From positions 1-64,000 of the forward strand of contig JBLIOE010000012.1 of the NCBI GenBank assembly GCA_047639555.1: DNA of 64,000 nt, read 5' to 3'. The notes beneath the pieces were generated by a model that saw only the letters and a list, made by a program, of their open reading frames with translations, had not been told where the DNA came from and searched no databases. Source of the stretch: JAJRXC01 sp047639555. GTDB taxonomy: Bacteria > Actinomycetota > Acidimicrobiia > Acidimicrobiales > Aldehydirespiratoraceae. A program made the position numbers and the translations under genes. Below are positions 42,133 to 51,514 of this stretch, piece after piece; the stretch's first letter is position 1; each line of letters begins with the position of its first letter.

Positions 42133-44840
42133 TAGCCGGTGTTTCGGAGGCCGGCGGCGACGCCGTTGACCGTGAGCAGCAAAGCTCGTTGGAGACGCTC
42201 GCGCTCATCGTCATCGCCGGCGGCACGGGATCGAGCCAACAGTTCCACCTGAAGCAGGTTGATCGGGTCGAGATAGACGTCGCGGACGGCAAGGGTGCGC
42301 TTCAGCACCGGCAGATCGCCGAGCAAGTCTTCGCCGGTGAGGAGCCCAAGTTGCTCGACCGTGCGGTCGTGCTCTTCGACTACGGCGTCGAAGTGGTTGT
42401 GTAGCGACGGGTCGACCAGGCGGTCGACATAGTTGCGAGCGATCGCGAGGTCCGTCTTCGCCAGGGTCATTTCAACGTTGGAGAGGAACGTCCCGAAGAA
42501 CTGCCACTCAGCGAACATCTGGTCGAGGGCATCACCATGGCCCGCGGCCCGAGCGGTTTCAAGCGCAGTGCCCACACCGAACCAGCCGGGGATGATTTGG
42601 CGAGATTGGGTCCAGCCAAACACCCACGGAATTGCCCGCAGACCATCGAGTCCGGAACCGGCCGTCGTGCGACGGGCGGGACGGGAGCCAATGTTCATAG
42701 CGCCGAGTTCTTCCACCGGCGTTGAGGTCGTGAAGTACTCCACGAGTCCGGGCCGCTCAAGGAACGCTCGATAGGCACCAAACGCAGCCTCCGACATCTG
42801 CTCCATCACGTCGTTCCACGCGGCCATGGTTGCGCCGTCGTTGCGCTGTACCCGGTGGGCGACCGTCGCTTCGAGCACGGCGGAGAGTGCAAGGTCGAGG
42901 TTGCGCTGGGCGAGACGAGGCAGGCCGTACTTGTCGGCGATGACCTCGCCCTGCTCAGTAATTTTCATCGCACCGACAACCGAGCCCGCGGGTTGACCGA
43001 GGATCGCCGAGTTGGTCGGCCCGCCACCGCGGCCGACCGTGCCGCCCCGACCGTGGAACACCATCACCTTGATACCGGTCTCTTCGGACACCGCGGCGAT
43101 CTCGCGCAACGCCTTGTGGATCTCCCACTGTGACGTGGTGATGCCGCCGTCCTTATTCGAGTCGGAGTAGCCGACCATCACTTCTTGCACATCGCCGCGC
43201 AGTTCGACCAGGCGCCGATAGGCGGGGACGGCGAGTAGGTCGCGCAGCACCGTGCCGATCGCTCGGAGGTCGTCGATCGTCTCAAAGAGCGGGACGAACC
43301 CGATCCGGGCCACACCACCGGGGATGTCGACGAGACCCACCTCGCGAGCGAGCACGGCGGGAGCGAGCACGTCGTCGACGCCTTGAGTCATCGACACGAT
43401 GTAGCTCTTCATCACGTCTTCGCCGCCACGCTCGATGCCATCGCGGACGACGGTAAACAGCTCGAGGGCTTGCTCCGGATTGTGCGAGGGCGGGGCGAGC
43501 GGACGGCGACTCGCGAGCTCTTCGGCCAGCAGACTGGTGCGGCCGGCGCGGTCGAGCGCGGCGTAGTCGATGCCGATCGACTCGAAGAGCGGGGCGAGCG
43601 CTTCGTGATGCCGCACTGCGTGCTGGCGAATGTCGAGTGTCGCCAGATGGAAGCCGATCGTCGACACGAGCCGTCGCACCCGGGCAACCCGTCCGTTGGC
43701 GAGGAGCCCACCGCCGTGGGCGTTGAGGGAATCGGCAATCTGATCAAGATCGTCGAGTAGCTCCGTCGGCAGTTCGTAGGCGCCCAGTCCGGCCGAGTCG
43801 CCGACAGCTCGGAGCAGCCGCTCGTGCATGACGGCGCAGCGCTGGCGGTACGGCTCACCGGCGCTGAGCGTCTGGAACCGGACGGTGACCTTGGGGAACC
43901 TGTCACGGTCGTCTTCGAGTTGGGCGAGCAGTTCGGCGGATACGGCCGTCACCGCGGTGCCCACCGACAGCTCGGCAGAGAGACCCTCGACCTCTCCGAT
44001 CAGAATGCGAAGCGCACGCGAGCGCTGGAATTCCAACACCCCTCTGGTCGTGCTCGGAGTGACATTGGGATTTCCGTCCCGGTCGCCGCCCACCCACGAA
44101 CCAAACCGCACCGGCACGTTGGTCCCAAGCGACCCACCGAGATCGTTGAGCGAGGCGTCGACATCCTCGAGCAGCTCCGGCAGCCCGTCGACCAACATCT
44201 CGCCAAGGAAGTAGAGGATCGAACGGGCTTCGTCTTCGGGCGTCGGCTGGGCTCGGCGAAGTTCGTCGGTTAGCCAGATTGCGTCGACCAACTCGTCGAC
44301 ACGGCGGTCGATTCGACGACGGTCAGAGTCGCTGGCCCGCGGGTCGCCGCGTTCTTCGATCAGCGTAGAGATCTCCGCGAGCTTGTCGAGGATCGAACGT
44401 CGAGAAGCTTCCGTGGGGTGGGCGGTGAAGACGGGCCGAAGATCAAGAGAAGCCGCGGCCTCAAGGATTTCTTCGTTGCTATGGCCGAGGGCCTGCAGAC
44501 GGGCGACCGTCTCAGGGAAGCGCCGATCTTGGGCTCGCGCCGACCGCAGCTCATCGAAGCGATGCACCTGCTCGGCCGTGTTCGCCAAATGGAAGTAGAT
44601 CGTGAAGGCGCGGACCAGATGGATAGCGTCAACCAGCCCGACATCGTCCAACGCGGCGGCCAACTCGTCGGTCGACGCCTGATCGCGACGCAAATTCCGA
44701 GCGATCGCCCGCACCTGCTCAACCCGATCCAGCAGTGGCTGACCGTGTTGGCGGACCAGCGCATCACCCAACTGAGCACCGAGCCGACGGATGTCGGATC
44801 GAAGGGCGGCGTCAAGATCGTCTAGAGCTTCGGGGGGCAT
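42132..44840 (-). CDS. ppc: Phosphoenolpyruvate carboxylase
   Basis: The protein is 902 aa, a full-length enzyme. The catalytic His lies in VFTAHPTEASRRS near residue 138. GYSDSNKDGGITTSQW lies near 555, the FHGRGGTVGRGGGP loop near 593, and the conserved C-terminal NTG closes the chain. It carboxylates PEP to oxaloacetate, refilling the TCA cycle. The start is the ATG at 44840. It is convergent with the nitrilase operon and divergent from the amidohydrolase at 44971. Confidence 0.95.
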   Translation of the reverse strand: MPPEALDDLDAALRSDIRRLGAQLGDALVRQHGQPLLDRVEQVRAIARNLRRDQASTDELAAALDDVGLVDAIHLVRAFTIYFHLANTAEQVHRFDELRSARAQDRRFPETVARLQALGHSNEEILEAAASLDLRPVFTAHPTEASRRSILDKLAEISTLIEERGDPRASDSDRRRIDRRVDELVDAIWLTDELRRAQPTPEDEARSILYFLGEMLVDGLPELLEDVDASLNDLGGSLGTNVPVRFGSWVGGDRDGNPNVTPSTTRGVLEFQRSRALRILIGEVEGLSAELSVGTAVTAVSAELLAQLEDDRDRFPKVTVRFQTLSAGEPYRQRCAVMHERLLRAVGDSAGLGAYELPTELLDDLDQIADSLNAHGGGLLANGRVARVRRLVSTIGFHLATLDIRQHAVRHHEALAPLFESIGIDYAALDRAGRTSLLAEELASRRPLAPPSHNPEQALELFTVVRDGIERGGEDVMKSYIVSMTQGVDDVLAPAVLAREVGLVDIPGGVARIGFVPLFETIDDLRAIGTVLRDLLAVPAYRRLVELRGDVQEVMVGYSDSNKDGGITTSQWEIHKALREIAAVSEETGIKVMVFHGRGGTVGRGGGPTNSAILGQPAGSVVGAMKITEQGEVIADKYGLPRLAQRNLDLALSAVLEATVAHRVQRNDGATMAAWNDVMEQMSEAAFGAYRAFLERPGLVEYFTTSTPVEELGAMNIGSRPARRTTAGSGLDGLRAIPWVFGWTQSRQIIPGWFGVGTALETARAAGHGDALDQMFAEWQFFGTFLSNVEMTLAKTDLAIARNYVDRLVDPSLHNHFDAVVEEHDRTVEQLGLLTGEDLLGDLPVLKRTLAVRDVYLDPINLLQVELLARSRAAGDDDERERLQRALLLTVNGVAAGLRNTG

Positions 44841-44970
44841 ACCTGCACTGTCGCACAGTTGAGGTGGGGGTCAGACCGCAGTTGAAGCGGGGCAAGTCAG
44901 AGGCAACCCTGCGGGTTGCGCCGAGTTGGGATCCGCCGAACTCTCCCCAGTTGAGGCGGTACTGTCGGGC

Positions 44971-46149
44971 ATGACTTATGCACCGTCTGACCGGCAGTAC
45001 TACGACGCGGATAGTCACATCATGGAGCTGCCTCGCTTCCTGATCGACTACGCCGACGCCGATATTGCCGCCGAGTTGAAGCCGGTGAGCTACCACACCT
45101 CGATCGTCACCGATGGCGAAGTTGACACGCTCGTCGAGCAGGGCGGCCACACCCCCGAGCATGTCGAGGCGCAGATCGCGATGGGTGATCAGCTCATCGC
45201 ACAGTCGAAAGAGATCCAAGCCCTCGGTGCGTTCGATCGTGACGAACGAACCGTGGCGATGGACATGCTCGGCTTCGCCAAGCAGCTCGTGTTCGCGACG
45301 CACAGCGTGAAGCCGATCTTCCATCCGAGCGACACGATGAGCACGCGCCTTCGTTATGGCGCCACCCGGGCCCACAATCGGGCCATGTCCGAGTTCTGCG
45401 CCGAAGACGACCGGCTGATGGGTGTGGGTGTGGTGCCGCTCAACGACATCGATGCCGCGATCGAGGAACTTGATTGGGCGCTCGAAGCCGGCCTCGACTC
45501 GATCTGGGTGCCCCACGGTCTTGTCGGCGGCCGCTCCCCTGGCCACGTCGACCTCTATCCCTTCTGGGCCCGACTCGCTGAAGCCGGCGTGCCCTTCGTC
45601 CTCCACGTTGGCGGCGCGCCGCTGCAACTTGAGCCGGGTTGGGGCAACACCGGTCGCCCGCCCGCCCGTGACTGGATGGGCGGCGGTGAAAACGTGCGCA
45701 GCAAGGACTTCGCCGTGATGCACCACGGTCCGGAAACGTTCGTCTCGATGATGGTGCTCGATGGCGTGTTCGAGAAGTTCCCGACCCTGCGCGGCGCCGC
45801 CGTCGAACTCGGGGCCGGTTGGGTGCCAGCCATGCTGACGCGACTCGACATGCTGATCCGCACCTGGAGTCGCGTCGATCAGTACCTCGCCGAACTAGAC
45901 CGCACCGCTACCGAAACGCTGCGGGCCCAGATGGGCTTCACGCCGTTCGTGTTTGAAGACGTCGGCAGCCTCACCGATCAGACCTTCGAGGATCTATACC
46001 TCTTCTCCAGCGACTACCCGCACACCGAAGGCGGCCGCGACCCGATCGGCCGCTTCGAGTCGTCCATCGGTGACCGCGGCGAATCGATCCGGGAGGGGTT
46101 CTACACGGAGAACTTCCTGAAGCTCTGGCCCGACGCTCGGGTGGCATAG
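44971..46149 (+). CDS. Amidohydrolase_2 family protein
   Basis: The protein is 392 aa. Ligand motifs: YYDADSHIMELP (Asp-x-His), FVLHVGGAPL, GAAVELGAGWVPAMLTRLDM and the Asp motif FSSDYPHTEGGRDP. The metal site appears intact. It resembles the protein at 36300 in length and layout and belongs to the ACMSD-like group; the reaction is unknown. The ATG at 44971 was chosen because the upstream frame is not protein-like. It stands alone on the plus strand. Confidence 0.85.
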   Translation: MTYAPSDRQYYDADSHIMELPRFLIDYADADIAAELKPVSYHTSIVTDGEVDTLVEQGGHTPEHVEAQIAMGDQLIAQSKEIQALGAFDRDERTVAMDMLGFAKQLVFATHSVKPIFHPSDTMSTRLRYGATRAHNRAMSEFCAEDDRLMGVGVVPLNDIDAAIEELDWALEAGLDSIWVPHGLVGGRSPGHVDLYPFWARLAEAGVPFVLHVGGAPLQLEPGWGNTGRPPARDWMGGGENVRSKDFAVMHHGPETFVSMMVLDGVFEKFPTLRGAAVELGAGWVPAMLTRLDMLIRTWSRVDQYLAELDRTATETLRAQMGFTPFVFEDVGSLTDQTFEDLYLFSSDYPHTEGGRDPIGRFESSIGDRGESIREGFYTENFLKLWPDARVA

Positions 46150-46198
46150 GAGACCACCACCTATGGTCGACGGCAGCCTTGCCGCGAGCTTGCTCCAA

Positions 46199-46220
46199 CG
46201 ACGAGCGCTACGCCTCGTCG
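46199..46220. terminator. Hairpin after the amidohydrolase gene
   Basis: CGACGAG and CTCGTCG (46199-46205 and 46214-46220) pair across an eight-base loop about 50 bases beyond the stop at 46149. There is no T tract, so the termination role is tentative. Confidence 0.35.
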
Positions 46221-46276
46221 AATCGGCCAACCAGTCGGCTGGAACGCTGTCTTCGCAGACTTCCTTACGCCTGCGA

Positions 46277-46310
46277 AGAAAGTGCAGGTGTCTGACCCCA
46301 AGCGCTTTCT
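46277..46310. repeat. Second copy of the GTGTCTGACCCC element
   Basis: These 34 bases match the right arm of the 42061-42132 hairpin with two differences. The element directly abuts the stop codon of the minus-strand SDR gene at 46311. Just before it, CTTCGCAG and CTGCGAAG form another inverted pair. The position behind a stop codon is the same as in the first copy. Confidence 0.8.
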
Positions 46311-47051
46311 TTAGGCCGTGCGGGCGTCGAACTTGATTTCAGAGGTGTCGATCTCCGGGTGATCGAGGGCGACGGCGAGCGACTCGGTCAGGCCCGCGCC
46401 CACGTCGTCGACATCCATCAATCCGCCGGGGATCGCGAGTTCGCCCCACTTGGTAAGCGCCTCGCCGAGAAGGTCCATACCCATGTGTTCGGCGAAGTCG
46501 GTGGGGCCACAGTTGCCCATCACGATGCGCACGAAACGCCGGTCGGGGTGTTCGAGCCGCCAGACCCGGATGCACTGATCGAGCGCGGCCTTCGACGACG
46601 AGTACGCGCCGAACATCGGGTTGGCGTCCTCCACGGTGCGAGACGACACGAAGCTACAAACGCCGTCTCGGTCCATGTGTTGGAGTGCGGCGGATGCGGC
46701 CAGGTTCGCGCCCAACACGTTGACTCGATAGACGTCGGCCCACAGGTCGGGATCACAGTCGGCGATCTTTTGGAGCGGCCCGAAGCCGGCGACATAGACC
46801 ATTAGGTCGAGCCCGCCCATCGCCGCGGCGGCCGCGGCGGCCACTCGTTCGGCGTCTTCGCGAATCGCGGCATCGCCCGAGGCCACGTGGCCGGCGCCCA
46901 TCTCCGCCACGAGTGCTTCGAGGGCATCTGTACGGCGGGCCGACACGGTGACATCGCCGTCGGCGGCTACCACGGCCTTCGCTATGGCGGCACCGATTCC
47001 CGATGATGCGCCGATTACCAACACTCGTCGACCCTGCATGGCGTTGCTCAC
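46311..47051 (-). CDS. Short-chain dehydrogenase/reductase
   Basis: The protein is 246 aa. The cofactor loop VLVIGASSGIGAAIAKAV with SARR after strand 2 suggests NADP(H). The usual NNAG reads YVAGFG. The catalytic YSSSK is present (FGAYSSSKAALD) with Ser in SFVSSRTVED. It overlaps the upstream Tat-exported amidohydrolase gene by four bases, so the two are one operon. Substrate unknown. Confidence 0.85.
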   Translation of the reverse strand: MSNAMQGRRVLVIGASSGIGAAIAKAVVAADGDVTVSARRTDALEALVAEMGAGHVASGDAAIREDAERVAAAAAAAMGGLDLMVYVAGFGPLQKIADCDPDLWADVYRVNVLGANLAASAALQHMDRDGVCSFVSSRTVEDANPMFGAYSSSKAALDQCIRVWRLEHPDRRFVRIVMGNCGPTDFAEHMGMDLLGEALTKWGELAIPGGLMDVDDVGAGLTESLAVALDHPEIDTSEIKFDARTA

Positions 47052-48613
47052 TGAAATCCCTCCGAACGCAGGAGCGAGATGAACTCCCGTCGCGTGGTTG
47101 GACCGTAGCGACGGTTGCTCGGGCTGGCGAGTCCTTGCTCTTCGTAGATCACCTTGGTCTCGCCGATGAGATCACCGGGCAGCACACAACGGGCTTCTTC
47201 CGGGTCCACGTCGTAGAGCTTGGCCGCGTTGAGGCCGAGGATCTTGGCCTTGATCTCGGTGGTCACCTCGGGATAGCCGAACTCCTCACGGAGCCGGTCC
47301 GGCATCTGGAAGAGTTTCATCGCGTTGATCTGCCATTGGGGTGACCCGTTCCAAATGGCATCGGTGCCCCACAGGATTTGGTCCTCACCGAAGTTCAGAA
47401 GTAGTTGACCCAGAAAGTGGGCGGTGGCATCGCCGCCCTGAATGACGCGTGTTGCCCACGCGCCACCGAGCTCCGTGTACACATTGGTGGCGTCGGCCAT
47501 CTCTTCGCGCTTCATCCGCATCAGGTCATCGAAGTAGTGCTGATAGGGCGGCAGATCGACGGCCGAGTGGAAGCACACGAAGTTGATCTCGGGCCAGTCG
47601 GCAACCGCCTTAGGGAAGTCTCGAGGGTCGCAATGCTCGGGATCGAAAACCCCTTGTTCAAACCCCTTGTGGACGTTGACCACATTGATGCCGAGGCGCT
47701 GAGCCTCCTCATACATGGGATAGGCCACGTCTTCATCGTCGAGCCACCACGCCTCGTAGGGGTACGAGGAGTTCGGTCCGCCCGCGCCGGTGTAACACTT
47801 CAACGCCCGAATCCCCAGGTCCTCCTTCAGGTGTTCCATGTCTCGCACCAGCGTGCCGAGATCGCCCGTGTCGGCGGTGTCGGGGAAGTTCGGCGTCAAC
47901 ATCCCTTGGAGAATGCAGCGCTGCGACGAACCCAGTTCGTTGGCCATATCGCAGGTAGCAGCCATGCCGTCATTGCTGATCACCTGCGAGTTCGTTGACG
48001 CCGCGGGTATGCCACTCATCATCGCCACAGTGGTCTCGCTGTCGAGAAAGATCTCCTTGAGATAGTTCGCTCGACCGAGCTTCTCCATGGGTGAACCGGG
48101 CTCGCAGGGCCCATTCGGATCCAGATCGGCGGGAGGGCAGCCGGTGAATCGGCTGAAGATCGCGTTCAGTAGCGCCGGGTTGGCCGGGCCTTCGAAGTCG
48201 ACATGGTGGGTCTGTGAATCGAGGATGAAGTACTCACCCGCGAACAATTCGCACGCCGCCTCTTCGTCGAGCGTGGCTTCTTCGGGGACGGCGAACGCCT
48301 CTGTCGTTGTGGATCTGGACGTCGTGGTTGACGTCGTGGTCGAAGCACTTGCTCCGCCGTCGCCGTCACTGCATCCGTAGACCACGTTGAGCGCGGTGAA
48401 CGCCACTGCCATGCCAGCCTTCGACTGGAGGAACCGGCGGCGCGTGGTGCCGAGCGTTTCGGCGCGGTCCTCGGCCATTCGGTTGATCAAAAACTCCACC
48501 TGGCGCTGCCGCCGACTCTGCGGCAGCGGCATGAACTCGCCGTTGGAAACGAATTGCGTGGGAATGGGAGTGGAGCCGAACGCCTCGTCGTTGCCGTCGT
48601 CTTGGCCCGCCAT
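47048..48613 (-). CDS. Tat-exported amidohydrolase_2 family protein
   Basis: The protein is 521 aa. A 55-residue polar leader precedes a twin-arginine signal TTRRRFLQSKAGMAVAFTAL that ends at VVYGC, a possible lipobox. A Ser/Thr spacer follows. The barrel domain shows DSQTHHVDF (metal ligands), ALKCYTGAGG, NVVNVHKGF, NFVCFHSAVDL, VYTELGGAWA and the Asp motif ILWGTDAIWNGSPQW. It is a metal hydrolase acting outside the cytoplasm. The start was set at MAGQDDGNDEA because upstream residues are not protein-like. It is co-translated with the SDR gene. Confidence 0.8.
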   Translation of the reverse strand: MAGQDDGNDEAFGSTPIPTQFVSNGEFMPLPQSRRQRQVEFLINRMAEDRAETLGTTRRRFLQSKAGMAVAFTALNVVYGCSDGDGGASASTTTSTTTSRSTTTEAFAVPEEATLDEEAACELFAGEYFILDSQTHHVDFEGPANPALLNAIFSRFTGCPPADLDPNGPCEPGSPMEKLGRANYLKEIFLDSETTVAMMSGIPAASTNSQVISNDGMAATCDMANELGSSQRCILQGMLTPNFPDTADTGDLGTLVRDMEHLKEDLGIRALKCYTGAGGPNSSYPYEAWWLDDEDVAYPMYEEAQRLGINVVNVHKGFEQGVFDPEHCDPRDFPKAVADWPEINFVCFHSAVDLPPYQHYFDDLMRMKREEMADATNVYTELGGAWATRVIQGGDATAHFLGQLLLNFGEDQILWGTDAIWNGSPQWQINAMKLFQMPDRLREEFGYPEVTTEIKAKILGLNAAKLYDVDPEEARCVLPGDLIGETKVIYEEQGLASPSNRRYGPTTRREFISLLRSEGFQ

Positions 48614-48919
48614 CAGACAAGATCGCCGCAGTCGGTGAACACAACACCCAACGTCATCAGCGCCCGTCCCAGCATCATCCGATTCATTGCGACCCCATCC
48701 GTCAGTTCTGCCAGTTTGGCCGATCGCCGACATCTTGGCCCGCCAAGGGAACGACTGGATCTCGTTCATTTAGAGAAGGCACCCGTATGCGCCCTCGTCT
48801 CTGGTAGTCGTTACTGCTCCTCGCGGCCCTTCCGGCTGCCATGCTCACAGTCGGCAACTTCCTGGAGCGCCAGGCCTTGATGGACTTCATGGCGAAGCAC
48901 ACCGCGGGGCCGTGGAGGT
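48614..48919. other. 306-bp intergenic region with a duplicated gene end
   Basis: No gene is supported. A 22-base stretch at 48850-48871 is repeated exactly at 48962-48983, which is the sequence coding ALQEVAD near the end of the next amidohydrolase. The surrounding bases in the minus orientation read EVHQGLALQEVADCEHGSRK, so this looks like the remnant of a second, similar gene end. Confidence 0.45.
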
Positions 48920-50092
48920 TTAGACGCCGGTGAGCTCGGCGGCGGTCGGGCTCTCGATGCGGTCGGCAACTTCCTGGAGCGCCGCAACATCAAACCCGTA
49001 GAGCTGGGCCGGATTGCCTTCGAGGATCTGCTGCGTCTCGGCGGCCGGGATCCCTGCGAAACATCGCGACAGCGAGCGCTTGGTCTTCGGCCAGGTGCCC
49101 TCGACGTGGGGATAGTCGGCGCCCCACATGAGATGGCCGAGACCGATCTCGTTCCGCAGTGCGGATTCGTCGGCGCCCATGAATGAGGCGGCCACCCAGA
49201 TCTGACGATCCCAGTATTCGCTCGGTGTGAGCGGGAGCGCCTCGCGGGCGTGGCTGAAGAACGGCGCGCGATGGATGCCGTCGAGCAGCTTGAGGGTGTC
49301 GGGCACCCAGTCCGCTCGGTTCTCGGTGAGCACCACCTGAAGGCGGGGGAATCGTTCGAACACTCCACCCCACATGAACGAGAACAGCGGCCGACGGCCG
49401 AAGTAGGTGGTCTCCGTGGCGTACATCAGCATGCTGGCCATGCCGTAGTTGCCATAGTCCGGGGTGCCGCCGCCGGCGTGAAAGTGGACGGCAAGTTCGG
49501 TGTCTTGACAGGCCGCCCAGATCGGGTCGTAACAAGGGTCGAGCCAGGGCGGCAGGCCCTCGCCGGGCTCCGTCGGGGCAATCACACCAACGAATCCGTT
49601 GTCGGCCGCCCAGTTGATCTCCGCGATACACGCGTCGATGTCGGCGACGGCCAACATGGCGAGCGCGCCGCGGCGGCCGGGAAGGTCGTTCGCGAAGTCG
49701 AGCAGCCAGCGGTCGTAGGCGCGGTTGCCGACATGGCGAAGTTCGTGATCGTTGGCGGTTTCTCCGAAGCCGCCGAACGGCACGCCGCCATTCGGGAACA
49801 ACACTTCGGCGACGACCCCCTCTTGTTCGAGCACACGGGTGCGCACGCTTGAGTTCCACTCGCCGTCGCGGTCGTCACCGGTCGCCTCGTCGAATGCAGC
49901 GGCACCCTGTTTCGAGAAGAGACCTTCGTCGTTCTCGCGCCGCTCCTCCATCTTCAGCCGCACACCGTGCAGATGTTCAACAAAATCGGCGTATCGGTCG
50001 CGATACGCGGGTTCGACATAGTCGGCGTAGTCCTCAGGACGGCCGGTGGCATGGCCGTCGCACGAAATAATCACGGGGCGCTGAGTGCTCAT
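48920..50092 (-). CDS. Amidohydrolase_2 family protein
   Basis: The protein is 390 aa. Motifs: VIISCDGHATGRPEDY (Asp-x-His), LAVHFHAGGGTPDYG, VVLTENRADWVPDTLKLLDG and MWGADYPHVEGTWPKTK. The metal ligands expected of the ACMSD-like group are present. The start MSTQRPVII at 50092 has GGAAGG upstream. It is the third intact cytosolic paralogue in this window and shows no tight operon partner. Confidence 0.85.
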   Translation of the reverse strand: MSTQRPVIISCDGHATGRPEDYADYVEPAYRDRYADFVEHLHGVRLKMEERRENDEGLFSKQGAAAFDEATGDDRDGEWNSSVRTRVLEQEGVVAEVLFPNGGVPFGGFGETANDHELRHVGNRAYDRWLLDFANDLPGRRGALAMLAVADIDACIAEINWAADNGFVGVIAPTEPGEGLPPWLDPCYDPIWAACQDTELAVHFHAGGGTPDYGNYGMASMLMYATETTYFGRRPLFSFMWGGVFERFPRLQVVLTENRADWVPDTLKLLDGIHRAPFFSHAREALPLTPSEYWDRQIWVAASFMGADESALRNEIGLGHLMWGADYPHVEGTWPKTKRSLSRCFAGIPAAETQQILEGNPAQLYGFDVAALQEVADRIESPTAAELTGV

Positions 50093-50121
50093 GTCACCAG
50101 CCTTCCAATGTCGCCAGGAAA

Positions 50122-50905
50122 TTGCCAGAAAGAATATTGGAAGCTTCTTTAGCCATTGGGTCTCGAATTCGGAGATCTCCCTTCTACACCGCAACCGTCG
50201 CAGCCGGAGCAACCGACTTCACCGTCTACAACCACATGTATTTGCCGACCTCGTTCGGTGAGCCGATCGAGGAATATCGCCGGCTGATCGAGGGTGTCGC
50301 GGTTTGGGATGTGGCGGCCGAACGTCAGGTCGAGATCGCCGGCCCCGCCGCCGCGTTCACCCAATACCTCTCGGCCTGAAACCTGCAGACCTGCCGCGTC
50401 GGCCGGGCTCGCTACGCCCCCCTGTGTGATCACGACGGCATCCTGATCAACGATCCCATCATCCTCCGAATGGCCGACGACCGGCACTGGCTCTCCATCG
50501 CCGACTCCGACGTATTGCTCTGGGCGAAAGCCGTGGCCGCCGAGCGTCGATTTAGGGTCGTTGTTCGCGAACCCGATGTGTCGCCCCTCGCGATCCGAGG
50601 CCCGCTGGCCGAACGGCTCGTCGCTGATCTCTGCGGCGCCGACCTCTGGAACAGCGTGATGTCGTTGGGCGCGGCCCTACGGCATCGGCCCGGATGCCCC
50701 GAACCACACTAAACGGCTCGAAAGTGGCCTGCTCTCGTTCGCGCCCGACACTGACCCGTTTGAAGCCGGGCTCGGCGCGTTCGTCGACCTCACCCGGTCG
50801 CCGCGACTCGGCTACTCGATCGGTGTCGCCCTCCTCGAGATCGATGTCGACGGGCAGACGCTCCTCGGCCGAGTGAGCGAGACCCCCTTCGGCGTTATCA
50901 ACTGA
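50122..50905 (+). pseudogene. Decayed GcvT/DmdA-like (DMSP demethylase-like) gene
   Basis: Recognisable pieces occur in order: RIRRSPFYTATVAAGATDFT, VYNHMYLPTSFGEPIEEYRR, GVAVWDVAAERQVEIAGPAA, then an in-frame TGA at 50377. The sense continues with NLQTCRVGRARYAPLCDHDG and WLSIADSDVLLWAKAVAAE. A deletion follows near GADLWNSVMSLG. A frameshift near 50680 leads to GIGPDAPNHTKRLESGLLSF and a shortened C-terminus. The pattern matches DmdA-type folate-dependent demethylases of the GcvT family. With a nonsense codon, a frameshift and two deletions it cannot be functional. Confidence 0.8.
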
Positions 50906-50949
50906 TTCCCCGTGCATCTGCGACGGCGCCGACGACCGTAGAGCCTGAC

Positions 50950-51444
50950 ATGGTGCGCCCCTCGCGAATCTCTCCGCGTCCCGGACAAGAGTCAGCCTGG
51001 GACTACCCGCGTCCGCCCGTCGTTGAACCCGACTCCCGGCGCGTCCAGATCTGGCTCGGGGCGGTGTTGATCGCCGACTCGAGGCGAGCCCAACGCGTCA
51101 TGGAGACCTACCACCCACCCAGCTGGTACATCCCGGCAGACGACATCTTTCGACCAGCCCTCCAACCGTCTCGGGTTACCTCACATTGTGAATGGAAAGG
51201 CTCAGCCACCTACTTCGACGTCGGCGTGACCGACCAAGTCTCCAAGGGTTCGGCTTGGGTGTATCTCGACCCGAAGCCAGCATTTGTCTCCATTGCCTCA
51301 CACGTCGCCTTCTACCCGCGAGAGTTCCGATGCACGGTTGACGGCGAACTGGTTGAAGCACAGCCCGGCGGTTTCTACGGCGGCTGGATAACCGGAGACA
51401 TCACTGGCCCATTCAAGGGCTCAATCGGCATGGACGGCTGGTAG
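50950..51444 (+). CDS. DUF427 domain protein
   Basis: The protein is 164 aa. Family landmarks: ESAWDYPRPPVVEPDSRRVQ, IADSRRAQRVMETYHPPSWY, SHCEWKGSATYFDV, SAWVYLDPKP and the ending GGFYGGWITGDITGPFKGS. The family is widespread in actinobacteria and of unknown biochemical function. The ATG at 50950 lies 44 bases after the DmdA-like remnant and gives a normal length. Confidence 0.85.
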   Translation: MVRPSRISPRPGQESAWDYPRPPVVEPDSRRVQIWLGAVLIADSRRAQRVMETYHPPSWYIPADDIFRPALQPSRVTSHCEWKGSATYFDVGVTDQVSKGSAWVYLDPKPAFVSIASHVAFYPREFRCTVDGELVEAQPGGFYGGWITGDITGPFKGSIGMDGW

Positions 51445-51514
51445 CCCGCCACACGGCTGAAGAAATCTCGTTCTGCGTGTCACCGATTCGGTTGCTTCGA
51501 TGCTCTTCTAGGTT

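Noticed and set aside
50377..50379. In-frame TGA in the DmdA-like gene considered as a selenocysteine codon
   Set aside because: By similarity the position corresponds to an ordinary residue outside the active site, no insertion-element structure is evident, and other lesions follow.
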